Assembly: GCF_000443165.1 (NCBI RefSeq)
Contig: NZ_ATJV01000051.1
Span: 1-64,000 of the forward strand
Direction of reading: 5' to 3'
Source of the DNA: Thauera terpenica 58Eu
Lineage (GTDB): Bacteria; Pseudomonadota; Gammaproteobacteria; Burkholderiales; Rhodocyclaceae
Length of the DNA stretch: 64,000 bases
The position numbers and the translations under genes are program-made. Below the pieces are notes generated by a model. That model saw only the letters and a list, made by a program, of their open reading frames with translations. It ran no database searches and was not told the origin of the DNA. Below, one piece after another: positions 28,333-38,337 of this stretch; the stretch's first letter is position 1; each line of letters begins with the position of its first letter.

Positions 28333-28370
28333 ACTGAACGCCCTGTGCGCTGACGCGCAGAGCGTTCAGT
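28333..28370. terminator. Hairpin between convergent ttrA and ttrR
   Basis: ACTGAACGC pairs with GCGTTCAGT, with a smaller inner hairpin. It spans the 35-base gap and the end of ttrR. There is no T run, so it may terminate weakly or only stabilise the 3' ends. Confidence 0.4.
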
Positions 28371-28995
28371 CCAGTGCCGCCGGGTCCGCGCGCAGCATCA
28401 GGCGCGTGAGCTCGGCGGCACTGCTGACGCAGGTTTTTTCCATCACCTTGTGACGGTGCACGTGCACCGTCTTTTCGCTGATGTCGAGCTCGCGGCCGAC
28501 GAGCTTGTTGGGCAGGCCTTGCGCCACCAGGCGCGCCACTTCGCGTTCGCGCGGCGACAGGCGATCGAGCAGACCTTGCGCTTCCTCGCAACGCAAGGCC
28601 TGCTCACGCGCTTCACCTCCCAGCTTCACCGCGCGGCCGACGGCGTCGAGCAAGGCCTGGTCCTTGAACGGCTTTTCGAGAAAATCGCAGGCGCCGTGCT
28701 TCATCGCGTGCACGGCCAGTTCGACGTCGCCATGACCGGTGATGAACACCACCGGCACCGCCCAGCCGCGGCTGCGCAGCACTTGCTGCAGCTCCAGTCC
28801 GCTCATCATCGGCATGCGGATGTCGAGCACCAGGCAGGCGATGGTGTCGGTGGTGGGGGCAGTGGAGAGGAAGTCCTCGGCCGAGGCATGGGTGGCAACC
28901 TGCCAGCCCACCGATTCGAACAGGAACACCAGCGAGCGGCGAAAGGCGGCGTCGTCATCGACGATGTGGATGCAGAGGTCTTCGAGTTCAGTCAT
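28366..28995 (-). CDS. ttrR: Tetrathionate response regulator, FixJ/LuxR type
   Basis: 209 residues. A receiver domain (about 5-125) has the acidic triplet VDDD, the phospho-acceptor D58 in VLDIRMP and the lysine in EKPF. A LuxR-type helix-turn-helix follows (about 145-205; LSPREREVARLVAQGLPNKLVGRELDISEKTV). Start codon overlaps the end of ttrS by 8 bases (ATGACTGA), so the pair is coupled. It should activate ttrBCA in response to tetrathionate; an inverted repeat before ttrB is a candidate site. Confidence 0.9.
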   Translation of the reverse strand: MTELEDLCIHIVDDDAAFRRSLVFLFESVGWQVATHASAEDFLSTAPTTDTIACLVLDIRMPMMSGLELQQVLRSRGWAVPVVFITGHGDVELAVHAMKHGACDFLEKPFKDQALLDAVGRAVKLGGEAREQALRCEEAQGLLDRLSPREREVARLVAQGLPNKLVGRELDISEKTVHVHRHKVMEKTCVSSAAELTRLMLRADPAALD

Positions 28996-30793
28996 GAGCG
29001 TGGTCGCAGGTGAGCCCGGGCAGGCTCAGGGTAAAGCAGGTGCCAGGGCCTGAGTCGGAGTCGGGGGCGGCCGCAGGCGAGGTGGCGATGAGGCGCCCGC
29101 CATGGGCTTCGGCGATGCTGCGACAGATCGACAGCCCCAGCCCGAGGCCGTCGGTCTTGGTGGTGAAAAAGGCTTCGAACAGATGTTGCTGGGCGGTGGC
29201 GTCGAGTCCGCTGCCGTAGTCGCGTACGCTGATGTCGAGCTTGCCGTCAGTGCTCGCAAGGCGGACTTCGAGCGCCTGGCGCGCGGGCGGCTGTTCGCGG
29301 CTGGCGTCGTAGCCATTCTTGAGCAGGTTCAGCAACACCTGCTGGATCTGCAGACGGTCCACGGCGATGCGTGCGCCCGCGGGCAGGGTGTCGACCAGGC
29401 TGACCTGGGGCGCACGCGCCATCATGCCGCGGAACAGGGCGATGGCCTCGGTGGCGAGCTCGCGGGGTTCGACGCCTTCGCGGGCGGCGGTGCGCTTGCG
29501 CGCGAAGGCGCGGATACGACCCAGGATGGCGGAGGCACGCTCAGCCTGAGCGGCGATTTCGGCGGTGGCCTCGCGCAAGGCGGCGTCGGTGAGGCGGCCG
29601 TTGTCGGCGCGGCGGATCACGCTGCTGGCGTAGTTGGTGATGGTGGCAAGGGGCTGGTTGAGCTCATGCGCGAGCGTGCCCGAGAGTTCGCCCAGCACTG
29701 ACAGGCGGGCGAGGTGGTCGGCTTGCTCCTGTGCCGCCCGCGCACTTGCTTCTAGCCGGTCGCGCTCGGTCAGCGCCGCGCTGAGCGCGGCGGTGCGCTT
29801 CTGCACCAGGTATTCGACGCGCACGGTGTACAGGATCCAACCCAGCATGAGCAGTGCAAAGCCGCCCACCCAGGGCCAGTAGCGCTGCGCCATGACTCTC
29901 AAGGTGGGCTCGCGCAGGTAGGCGTAGGGCCCGATTTCCAGCCTGCGGAAGAGTTCGTGCACTGCTTGGTAGTCGGCGGGCACGGCCCACGCCAGGCCGT
30001 CGCGTCCGCCCTCCATCGACAACAACGCGATCGCCACCGCCTTGGCCAGCGCGGGCGCGGTGTGGGGCAGGCTGGCGAGCGGCCAGTCGGGGTACAGCGG
30101 CGTGCTGGTGGCGCAGGGGAAGCCGGGTTCGTTGCGTGGCGCCAGCACGCGAAAGGCGGCTGCGCCTGCGCCCAGGCTCTCGAGCACGCAGGTGCGTACG
30201 ACGCCGGCATCGGCGCGGCCGCTGGCAACCGCTTCGAGCACGCGGTTCATGGGAAAACCCACGGCGTGCAGCGCGGCGAGATCGTCGTCGGGCGAAAGAC
30301 CGACTGCGGTGAGTGCGCCCCAGAACAGTTGAAAGCCACCGAAGCCTTCGCGCCCTACAATGGCGACACGCTGGCCGCGCAAATCCTTTAGTGTGCCCAG
30401 CTCGGCGCGCTCGGCGCGCACGATGACGGCTGAACCGAGGGCGCGCTCCGGCGAGCGTCCGCCGCCACCATCGAGGGTGAGGATGCGGCTCGCGCCCAAT
30501 TCGGCCTCGAGCTCGACGTAGTGGCCAGGGTTGGTGATGACGAAGTCGAGCTCGCCCGCGATCACCGCCGCGCGCATGCGCGCGTGGTCGAGCTGGAGCA
30601 GGCTGAGCGGGTGTCCGGGCAGACTGCGTTCGAGGTGGTGCAGCAGCGGCGACCATTCGTCCACGGTCGCTTCCGCGCCGAGAAAATCCAGCACCCCGAT
30701 GCGGATCTCGGCCTGGGCAGCCGCGGGCTGCGGCAGGCAAAGCGAAAGCATGCAGGCAAGCAGGGCAGCGAGAGGAGCGCTTGGTAGCGACAT
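28988..30793 (-). CDS. ttrS: Tetrathionate sensor histidine kinase with PhnD-like sensor
   Basis: 601 residues from the ATG at 30793, chosen because it opens a clean signal peptide (MSLPSAPLAALLACMLSLCLP, cleaved near AAAQA). A PhnD-type periplasmic binding domain (about 30-285; IRIGVLDFLGAEATVDEW) is followed by one membrane helix (about 310-330), a coiled linker, HisKA (GTLAHELNQPLATITNY) and an HATPase domain (GLGLGLSICR). This architecture is characteristic of TtrS. It senses the substrate outside the inner membrane and phosphorylates TtrR. The gene is divergent from the next one by 58 bases. Confidence 0.92.
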   Translation of the reverse strand: MSLPSAPLAALLACMLSLCLPQPAAAQAEIRIGVLDFLGAEATVDEWSPLLHHLERSLPGHPLSLLQLDHARMRAAVIAGELDFVITNPGHYVELEAELGASRILTLDGGGGRSPERALGSAVIVRAERAELGTLKDLRGQRVAIVGREGFGGFQLFWGALTAVGLSPDDDLAALHAVGFPMNRVLEAVASGRADAGVVRTCVLESLGAGAAAFRVLAPRNEPGFPCATSTPLYPDWPLASLPHTAPALAKAVAIALLSMEGGRDGLAWAVPADYQAVHELFRRLEIGPYAYLREPTLRVMAQRYWPWVGGFALLMLGWILYTVRVEYLVQKRTAALSAALTERDRLEASARAAQEQADHLARLSVLGELSGTLAHELNQPLATITNYASSVIRRADNGRLTDAALREATAEIAAQAERASAILGRIRAFARKRTAAREGVEPRELATEAIALFRGMMARAPQVSLVDTLPAGARIAVDRLQIQQVLLNLLKNGYDASREQPPARQALEVRLASTDGKLDISVRDYGSGLDATAQQHLFEAFFTTKTDGLGLGLSICRSIAEAHGGRLIATSPAAAPDSDSGPGTCFTLSLPGLTCDHAHD

Positions 30794-30851
30794 GGGTGCA
30801 AAATCGTCTTTTGTGTGGTGGGCGTCAAGCCGGCCAGGTTGAGCGGGGGGA

Positions 30852-31712
30852 ATGATGAGGCTGTTGAGTTGGAACATCCAGTGGGGACGGGGGGCCGATG
30901 GTCGTGTCGATCTGCAGCGCACTGCGAACGCGATTCGCGCTGCGGGCGAGCTCGACGTGATCTGCCTGCAGGAGGTGGCGTGCAATTTCGCCGGTCTGGC
31001 CGGCGGTGCGTGCGAGGACGAACTGGCCTTCTTCGCGGCCGCGTTTCCAGACTACACGCCGGTCTTTGCTGCGGCCCTGGATGTGCCGGATGGTGGCGGC
31101 GCGCGTGCGCTGTTTGGCAACCTGTTGCTGTCGCGCCTGGCGGTGGGGCAGGTTTTCCGCCACATGCTGCCAGCGCCGGCCGACCCCGGCGTGAACTCGA
31201 TGCAGCGCGTTTGTGTGGAGGCGGTGCTGAGTGGGGCGCGCGGGCCGCTGCGGGTGTTGAGCTCCCATCTCGAGTACTACTCGCAGCGTCAGCGTCGCGC
31301 TCAGGTCGCGGCGCTGCGTGACTTGCAGCGCGAGGCCTGCGCCCAGGCTGCAGCAGGGCCGGCGGTGCCGATGGCAGGCTCCACCTCAAGCTTTGCACAG
31401 AGGCCACGACCGGCGTCGGCGATTCTGTGCGGGGATTTCAATTTCGAGCCGGAGGCGGATGAATACGCGCTGCTGCAGACGCCGTTCGCAGATCGGGTTC
31501 CGGGGTGGCGCGATGCCTGGGCAGTCCGTCATCCACAGCGGCCCCATGCGCCCAGCGTGGGCCTGCACGGGGCGGAGTGGCCGGCGCGGGCTTATTGTTG
31601 CGATTACTTCTTTGTCAGCGCGGACCTGGCGCCGCGCGTGACCATGGTCGAGGTGCTGGCCGCGACTGCGGCCTCCGACCACCAGCCAGTGGTGCTGGAG
31701 CTGATGGACTGA
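30852..31712 (+). CDS. Endonuclease/exonuclease/phosphatase-family hydrolase
   Basis: 286 residues of the EEP fold. Metal and catalytic residues are recognisable: N in SWNIQWG, E in ICLQEV, the SSHLEYYS strand, GDFNFEP, and SDHQPV near the end. Members act on nucleic acids, phospholipids or phosphate esters; no specific substrate can be given. The start lies just after a G-rich ribosome binding site (a second ATG directly follows). No signal peptide. It stands alone between ttrS and a DUF2189 gene read towards it. Confidence 0.85.
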   Translation: MMRLLSWNIQWGRGADGRVDLQRTANAIRAAGELDVICLQEVACNFAGLAGGACEDELAFFAAAFPDYTPVFAAALDVPDGGGARALFGNLLLSRLAVGQVFRHMLPAPADPGVNSMQRVCVEAVLSGARGPLRVLSSHLEYYSQRQRRAQVAALRDLQREACAQAAAGPAVPMAGSTSSFAQRPRPASAILCGDFNFEPEADEYALLQTPFADRVPGWRDAWAVRHPQRPHAPSVGLHGAEWPARAYCCDYFFVSADLAPRVTMVEVLAATAASDHQPVVLELMD

Positions 31713-31727
31713 GGGTGCAGTCCGGGC

Positions 31728-32537
31728 CTATTTCTGCGCCAGAGGCTCGACCAGGTCGCGATAGGCATGCCAGGTGGCGTGGCCGATGAGGGGCATCATG
31801 ACGACGAGGCCGACATGAAAGGTGAGAAAGCCGATCAGGGTCAGTGACACGATCAGCGCGGCCCACACCAGCATCGCGCCCGGGTTGCGCAGCAGGGCGG
31901 CGAAGCTGGCGATCATCGAGCTGACCGCGTCCTGGTTGCGGTCGAGCATGAGTGGGATGGACACCACACTGGCGGCAAAGGCGACGAAGGCGAAGATCAG
32001 ACCGACGCCGAAATAGGCGGCGAGGAAGTCGAGGTTCTGCATGCTCACGATCTGGGCGACGAATCCCGCCAGGCTGGGCATTTCGCCGGTGTAGAAGAGG
32101 GCGAAGATCACCAGTGAGGCGCGCGCCCAGACCAGGAATATGACCCCCAGCACCACCGCGAACACTCCGATGTTGCTGGCGTTGCGGCGCCACACGGTGA
32201 GCGTGGGCAGCAAGGCGCAGGGTTCGCCGCGTTCGCGCCGACGGCTGAGTTCGTAGGTGCCCATGGCCAGGAAGGGACCCAGCAGCAGGAAGCCCGAGGT
32301 CAGCGCAGAGGTGTATTGGTAGGCGTGGCGGAAGATGACGGTGAGCAACAGGCCCATGGCGGCAAAGCAGAAGCCGTAAAACAGGCTGGGAATCGCGCAC
32401 GCCTTGAGGTCGCTGGCGCCGCGTGCGATCCAGCGCAAGGGCGCACCGATCGAAACCACGCGCACGACCGGAAAGGGTGGGCCAGGCTCCTCCCTGGCGG
32501 GGGCAGGCGGGGGTGGGGTGTCACTGGGCTGCGCCAT
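31728..32537 (-). CDS. DUF2189 integral membrane protein
   Basis: 269 residues. The start at 32537 has AGGAG six bases upstream (the earlier ATG at 32570 is less likely). A Pro-rich cytoplasmic head is followed by about six membrane helices; the conserved start of the domain, IRWIARGASDLKA-like sequence (here LRWIARGASDLKACAIPSLF), marks DUF2189. Its function is unknown; relatives are common near respiratory genes. No interacting gene is obvious here. Confidence 0.8.
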   Translation of the reverse strand: MAQPSDTPPPPAPAREEPGPPFPVVRVVSIGAPLRWIARGASDLKACAIPSLFYGFCFAAMGLLLTVIFRHAYQYTSALTSGFLLLGPFLAMGTYELSRRRERGEPCALLPTLTVWRRNASNIGVFAVVLGVIFLVWARASLVIFALFYTGEMPSLAGFVAQIVSMQNLDFLAAYFGVGLIFAFVAFAASVVSIPLMLDRNQDAVSSMIASFAALLRNPGAMLVWAALIVSLTLIGFLTFHVGLVVMMPLIGHATWHAYRDLVEPLAQK

Positions 32538-32615
32538 GTCTCTCTCCTGTCGGGTTTGTTGTTCTGGCAACCAAGGGGCAGCTAAGCGTTCACTGAGGGG
32601 CGCGTCTGTCGTGCT

Positions 32616-33413
32616 TTACGAGGGCTCCCTCAGGGCTTCGAGCAGTGCCTCGGGCACTTCCTGCATTATCGAGTGGCTGCTGCCGGCGAGCACAAGCATG
32701 CGCGTGTCGCCGCAGGCTTTTTCGAGCGTGTCGAGCAGGGATATCACCGCGTCGACGGGCGTCATCTGATCGAGTTCCCCGCTGATGACGACAGTGGGGC
32801 AGCGCACCTGCGCTGCTGCGCTCAGGCCATCCTGCCAGGTATTGCAGGCTGAGAGGTCGCTCGCCAGGGTTGCTCCGCCCTGTTGCTGCATGCGCTGCAG
32901 GTTGGCGGCCTGGAGCGCCTGACGGCGTGACTCGCCAAGCACCTCTGCCGGCGCGAACGAGTACTTGTTGATCAGCGCGTAGGCTTGATCGGGGTCGTTT
33001 TGCGCGAGATCGAGCAGGAGGGGTGATACCCGCATGGGCAGCGCGGTGCCGACCAGCGCGAGCTGACGCACGCGCTCCGGTGCCATGCCTGCTGCGGCAA
33101 GCGCGACCAGCGAGCCCATGCTGTGGCCGCACAGGCGCAGCTGCGCATGGCCGAGTGCCTCGGCCAGCGCCAGCACCCAGGCGGCCATGCCGGCGATGTC
33201 GGCGATCGGTGCGCCGGCGGAGTGGCCATGGCCGGGAAGGTCGGGGGCGATGAGATGGTCGCCTGCAGCCGACAGGCCCTGGGCGAGCTCGGTCCACACG
33301 CCGTGGTCGTGGCCGGCGCCGTGAATGAGGATCCACGGCGGGTTGCTGCTGGCCTGAGCGGGCAGGAATTCGGCCATGGCCACTGTCTGGCCGTGGATTT
33401 CGATGTATTTCAT
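32616..33413 (-). CDS. Alpha/beta-fold hydrolase
   Basis: 265 residues; the start at 33413 follows GGAG. The fold is clear: HGAGHDHGVW oxyanion region, nucleophile in GHSMG (about residue 95), acid in SGELDQMTP and histidine in GSSHSI. The substrate is unknown; relatives include esterases and meta-cleavage product hydrolases, but nothing here ties it to the distant phenol genes. It is followed closely by the DUF2189 gene and preceded by the YdcH gene. Confidence 0.85.
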   Translation of the reverse strand: MKYIEIHGQTVAMAEFLPAQASSNPPWILIHGAGHDHGVWTELAQGLSAAGDHLIAPDLPGHGHSAGAPIADIAGMAAWVLALAEALGHAQLRLCGHSMGSLVALAAAGMAPERVRQLALVGTALPMRVSPLLLDLAQNDPDQAYALINKYSFAPAEVLGESRRQALQAANLQRMQQQGGATLASDLSACNTWQDGLSAAAQVRCPTVVISGELDQMTPVDAVISLLDTLEKACGDTRMLVLAGSSHSIMQEVPEALLEALREPS

Positions 33414-33453
33414 GGTCACTCCAGAGAGGTGGCCAGCAGGCACGGGCGCAGGC

Positions 33454-33672
33454 TCAGGCGAGCTCGTTGGGATCGAGCAGGCGCTCGATGGCGACAAGGC
33501 GGTCCTTGAGCAGCAGCTTGCGTTTCTTGAGTCGGCGTACGATCAGTTCGTCTGCGACGGGAACGAGCGACAGACGAGCGATCGCCTCGTCCAGGTCCTG
33601 GTGTTCGGTCCGCAGCTCCTGGAGCCGAATGCGCAGGTTGGTGGCTTCTTCATCGAAGATGTCTTCGTTCAT
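33454..33672 (-). CDS. YdcH-family small protein (DUF465)
   Basis: 72 residues, largely helical and charged, with the family pattern LRTEHQDLDEAIARL and LKKRKLLLKDRLVAIE, predicted to form a short coiled coil. Function is unknown. It is placed 40 bases upstream of the hydrolase on the same strand. No strong ribosome binding site precedes the ATG at 33672. Confidence 0.8.
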   Translation of the reverse strand: MNEDIFDEEATNLRIRLQELRTEHQDLDEAIARLSLVPVADELIVRRLKKRKLLLKDRLVAIERLLDPNELA

Positions 33673-33898
33673 GGTGACCGGGCTGAAAGCAGTGGGTTGG
33701 GGCAGCCTGCCAGGACAGGCTGAGGTGTGGGTTTGGGCAATGGGGTGGGGCTGAAGGCCGGGAGCTCGGGCTGTGCGTGACAAGCCGGCTGCTGCTGCGA
33801 TGGTATGCGCCGCGTCAATGAATGACAACCGAGGGTGACGACCGGGCCGGCTGTTTCCTATCATCACTCTTTTGATGCATGCGCTGGAGAAGATTGCA

Positions 33899-34456
33899 GT
33901 GAACAAGGCCTTTGTGAAAGAGCGTGACGGCGATGACGAGGACGACGACGAGCTCGTGCCGACCTTGCGCCTGCCGGCGGGCAGCAAGAACTACATGACA
34001 CGGCGCGGCTATGACGCGCTGCGTGTCGAGCTCGACCAGCTCGTGCGCATCGAACGCCCGCAGATGGTCGAGACCGTGGCCTGGGCGGCGGGCAATGGAG
34101 ATCGCTCCGAGAACGGCGACTACATCTATGGCAAGAAGCGCTTGCGCGAGATCGATCGCCGCATCCGTTTCCTGATCAAGCGTGTGGAGAGCGCCGAGGT
34201 CGTCGACCCCGAGCGCCAGCAGGGGCTGGAACAGGTCTTCTTCGGTGCCACGGTCAGTTTCTGTGACCTGGATACGGAGGAGGAGCAGACCTGGCAGATT
34301 GTCGGTGTGGACGAGGCCGACGCTGCACACGGCCGCATCAGCTGGATTTCGCCGCTGGCGCGTGCCGTGCTGAAGGCGAAGGTGGGCGACGTGGTGCGCT
34401 TCCAGAGTCCGGCCGGGATGCGCGAGATCGAGGTGGTGGACGTGCGCTACCTGTGA
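33899..34456 (+). CDS. greB: Transcription elongation factor GreB
   Basis: 185 residues. The start is taken as GTG at 33899 ([10 protein letters not shown]) because GGAGAAG lies six bases upstream; an upstream frame continues to 33872. The N-terminal coiled coil (about 40-110) includes [25 protein letters not shown], with acidic tip residues, and the FKBP-like C-terminal domain follows. It rescues backtracked RNA polymerase by stimulating transcript cleavage. htpG follows after about 90 bases with its own promoter. Confidence 0.93.
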   Translation: MNKAFVKERDGDDEDDDELVPTLRLPAGSKNYMTRRGYDALRVELDQLVRIERPQMVETVAWAAGNGDRSENGDYIYGKKRLREIDRRIRFLIKRVESAEVVDPERQQGLEQVFFGATVSFCDLDTEEEQTWQIVGVDEADAAHGRISWISPLARAVLKAKVGDVVRFQSPAGMREIEVVDVRYL

Positions 34457-34478
34457 ATGCGCTGTGCTTCGCTGCGGA

Positions 34479-34507
34479 CTTGAAATCTGCGTCGCCCGCC
34501 CCCAAGT
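34479..34507 (+). promoter_or_regulatory. Heat-shock (sigma-32) promoter of htpG
   Basis: CTTGAAA at 34479-34485, a 14-base spacer, then CCCCAAGT from 34500. This fits the sigma-32 consensus CTTGAAA-N11-16-CCCCATNT closely. The transcription start would be near 34513, about 35 bases before the htpG ATG. Confidence 0.75.
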
Positions 34508-34547
34508 GCTGCTCCGTTCACATCAAACCCGACGGAGCCTTAGCCCT

Positions 34548-36482
34548 ATGTCCGAAGCTCAAACCGCCTCTTCCCAGACGCTGAATTTCCAGGCCGAGGT
34601 GAAGCAGCTGCTTCACCTGATGATCCATTCGCTGTATTCCAACCGCGAGATTTTCCTGCGCGAGCTGGTTTCAAACGCGTCCGACGCCTGCGACAAGCTG
34701 CGTTTCGAGGCGCTGGATACGGGCAGCCTGTATGAGAACGACTCCGAGCTGAAAATCCGCATCGGCTTCGACGCCGAGGCGAAGACCATCACCATCGCCG
34801 ACAACGGCATCGGCATGAGCCGCGACGAGGCCATTACCCATCTGGGTACGATCGCCAAGTCGGGCACCAGGGAATTCTTCGGTCAGCTCACCGGTGACCA
34901 GAAGAAGGACGCCAACCTCATCGGTCAGTTCGGGGTGGGCTTTTATTCCGCCTTCCTGGTCGCCGATCGCGTCACCGTGCTGACCCGCCGTGCGGGGCTG
35001 CCCACGAGCGAGGGCGTGAAGTGGGAGTGCTCGATGGCGGGCGATGAGGCCGGCGCCTACACCGTGGAACAGATTGAAAAGCCTGGCCGCGGCACCGAGA
35101 TCACCCTGCACCTGCGCGAAGGACAGGAAGACCTGCTGTCGTCGTGGAAGCTGAAGAGCCTTGTGCGCAAGTACTCCGACCACATCATGCAGCCGATCGT
35201 GATGAAGAAGGAGGAGTGGGACGAGGACAAGAAGGCCCAGGTGGTGACCGACGAGGATGAGACGGTCAACCAGGCCAATGCCTTGTGGGCGCGCGCCAAG
35301 AACGACATCAGCGAGGACGAGTACAAGGGCTTTTACAAGCACGTCTCGCACGACTTCGAGGACCCGCTGGCGTGGACTCACTCGCGTGTCGAGGGCCGGC
35401 ACGAATACACCAACCTGCTCTACATCCCGAAGAACCCGCCCTTCGATCTGTGGGACCGCAACGCCCGTCATGGCATCAAGCTCTATGTGAAGCGGGTGTT
35501 CATCATGGACGACGCCGAAAAGCTGATGCCGAGCTACCTGCGCTTCGTGCGCGGTGTGGTCGATTCGGCCGATCTGCCGCTGAACGTGTCGCGCGAGATC
35601 CTGCAGGAGTCGAAGGACGTCGACACCATCCGTTCGGGGTGCACGAAGAAGGTGCTGACCCTGCTCGAGAGCCTGGCCAACAGCGATGAGGCGGCGGACA
35701 AGGAGAAGTACGCCACCTTCTGGAAAGCCTTCGGCAAGGTGCTCAAGGAAGGTGTGGGCGAGGACTTCGCCAACAAGGAGAAGATCGCCGGCCTGCTGCG
35801 CTTTGCGTCTACGCTGGCCGACAGCAGCGATGAGACGGTGTCGCTCGCCGACTACATCGGGCGCATGAAGGAAGGCCAGGACAAGATCTACTTCGTCACC
35901 GCCGAATCCTTCAACGCGGCCAAGAACAGCCCTCACCTCGAGGTCTTCCGCAAGAAGGGCATCGAGGTCCTGCTGCTCACCGACCGTGTCGACGAGTGGG
36001 TGACCGGCAATCTGACCGAGTTCGATGGCAAGCAGCTGGTGTCCGTGGCCAGGGGCGGGCTGGATCTGGGGGCGCTGGAAGACGAGGCCGAGAAGCAGGA
36101 AGCGGAAAAAGCCGCTGACGAGTACAAGGAGTTGCTCGACAAGATGAAGGCGAGCCTGGGTGAGCGCGTGAAGGACGTGAAGGTGACCCTGCGCCTGACC
36201 GACTCGCCAGCCTGCCTGGTCGCGGACGAGCACGATGTCGGCATGAACCTGGCACGCATCCTGAAGGCGGCGGGGCAGAATGCGCCCGAGTCCAAGCCCA
36301 TCCTCGAGATCAACCCCAAGCATCCGGCGGTGCTGCGCCTGAAGCACGAGGACCAGAGCTTTGACGACTGGGCGGTGGTGCTGTTCGAGCAGGCGCTGCT
36401 GGCCGAAGGCGGCACGCTCGACGACCCGGCCACCTTCGTCAAGCGCATCAACCAGTTGATGATGGCGATGAGCGCGAACTGA
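34548..36482 (+). CDS. htpG: Hsp90-family chaperone HtpG
   Basis: 644 residues. N-terminal ATPase domain with [11 protein letters not shown], the DNGIGMS loop and [11 protein letters not shown]; the middle domain contains [10 protein letters not shown]; the C-terminal dimerisation domain closes the protein. Start chosen at 34548 (GGAG about 11 bases upstream). It remodels client proteins in the cytoplasm with DnaK. A heat-shock promoter precedes it and a GC-rich terminator follows, so it is probably a single-gene unit. Confidence 0.97.
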   Translation: MSEAQTASSQTLNFQAEVKQLLHLMIHSLYSNREIFLRELVSNASDACDKLRFEALDTGSLYENDSELKIRIGFDAEAKTITIADNGIGMSRDEAITHLGTIAKSGTREFFGQLTGDQKKDANLIGQFGVGFYSAFLVADRVTVLTRRAGLPTSEGVKWECSMAGDEAGAYTVEQIEKPGRGTEITLHLREGQEDLLSSWKLKSLVRKYSDHIMQPIVMKKEEWDEDKKAQVVTDEDETVNQANALWARAKNDISEDEYKGFYKHVSHDFEDPLAWTHSRVEGRHEYTNLLYIPKNPPFDLWDRNARHGIKLYVKRVFIMDDAEKLMPSYLRFVRGVVDSADLPLNVSREILQESKDVDTIRSGCTKKVLTLLESLANSDEAADKEKYATFWKAFGKVLKEGVGEDFANKEKIAGLLRFASTLADSSDETVSLADYIGRMKEGQDKIYFVTAESFNAAKNSPHLEVFRKKGIEVLLLTDRVDEWVTGNLTEFDGKQLVSVARGGLDLGALEDEAEKQEAEKAADEYKELLDKMKASLGERVKDVKVTLRLTDSPACLVADEHDVGMNLARILKAAGQNAPESKPILEINPKHPAVLRLKHEDQSFDDWAVVLFEQALLAEGGTLDDPATFVKRINQLMMAMSAN

Positions 36483-36507
36483 GCGACCCACACCTGGGCC
36501 GTGAATC

Positions 36508-36542
36508 AAACGGGCGGTGCGCCGAAGGGCGGCCGCCCGTTT
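36508..36542 (+). terminator. Terminator of htpG
   Basis: AAACGGGCGG pairs with CCGCCCGTTT across a 15-base loop, followed by TTTC-AATTTT-C. It lies 25 bases after the htpG stop. Confidence 0.7.
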
Positions 36543-36770
36543 CAATTTTCAGCGCTGCGATAAGGACGAACGCGCTTGTCCCATCGTCGCGCGCTGTCAC
36601 CCTCGGTACGCCGAAACCTGCCCTGCAACAAGACAGCTCACGCCGCCTGGTATTCGTCAACGCCGGGTAGCGGCGCGGTGCCAATAGGGGCAAACCATAG
36701 GTTGACGCCCCTCACCCCAGCCGGAACACTCCACCGCTACAAAAACACAACGATGGCTGGGGAGACACCC

Positions 36771-37538
36771 TTGAGCGAGTACATCCTCGAGACCCGTGGA
36801 CTCACGAAGGAGTTCAAGGGTTTTGTCGCAGTATCCGGCGTCGACCTGAAGGTGGAGAAGGGGCACATCCACGCCCTGATCGGCCCCAACGGCGCCGGCA
36901 AGACGACCGTATTCAATCTGCTGACCAAGTTCTTGCCACCGACCTCGGGGTCCATCCTGTTCGAGGGGCGAGACATCACCCGCGAGGCGCCGGCGCTTAC
37001 GGCACGCCGCGGTATGGTGCGCTCGTTCCAGATCTCGGCCACCTTTCCCAACCTCACCGTGCGCGAGAACGTGCGTATCGGCCTGCAGCGCAAGCTCGGT
37101 ACCGAGTTCCATTTCTGGCGTTCGGTGAAATCGCTCAATGTGCTTGACGACGAGGCGATGGCGCTGCTCGAGGCGGTGGACCTGACCCAGTTCGCTGACA
37201 CCGTCACCGCCGAGATGCCGTATGGCCGCAAGCGTGCGCTCGAGATCGCCACCACGCTCGCGCTCGACCCGACCATGCTGCTGCTCGATGAACCCACCCA
37301 AGGCATGGGCAACGAGGACATCGCGCGCGTGGTCGAGCTCATCCGCAAGGTGTCGGCCAAGCGCAGCATCCTGATGGTCGAGCACAACCTGTCGGTGGTC
37401 GCCAACCTGTGCGACCGTATCACCGTGCTCACCCACGGCAGCGTGCTCGCCGAGGGCAGCTACGCCGAGGTGTCGAAGAACCCCAAGGTGCTCGAGGCCT
37501 ATGTGGGTTCCGACGACATGAGCGACGCCCACCATTGA
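36771..37538 (+). CDS. livG: Branched-chain/aromatic-type ABC importer ATPase LivG
   Basis: About 255 residues if translation starts at TTG 36771, where GGGGAG sits six bases upstream; the ATG at 36753 would add six residues but has no such site. Walker A is GPNGAGKTT, the switch and Walker B regions LLLLDEPTQGM and the H-loop MVEHN are intact; the ABC signature is degenerate (YGRKRALEIA), as seen in LivG relatives. First gene of livGFKHM. The ligand is unknown; such importers carry branched-chain amino acids, amides or aromatic acids. Confidence 0.9.
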   Translation: MSEYILETRGLTKEFKGFVAVSGVDLKVEKGHIHALIGPNGAGKTTVFNLLTKFLPPTSGSILFEGRDITREAPALTARRGMVRSFQISATFPNLTVRENVRIGLQRKLGTEFHFWRSVKSLNVLDDEAMALLEAVDLTQFADTVTAEMPYGRKRALEIATTLALDPTMLLLDEPTQGMGNEDIARVVELIRKVSAKRSILMVEHNLSVVANLCDRITVLTHGSVLAEGSYAEVSKNPKVLEAYVGSDDMSDAHH

Positions 37539-37557
37539 TTCCCCGCGACCGCCAGCC

Positions 37558-38280
<723 letters not shown>

Positions 38281-38337
38281 GCGGCACGGCCGCTCAGCGC
38301 TCGCGTGACAACCATACGAACGAGACGGAGACACACG

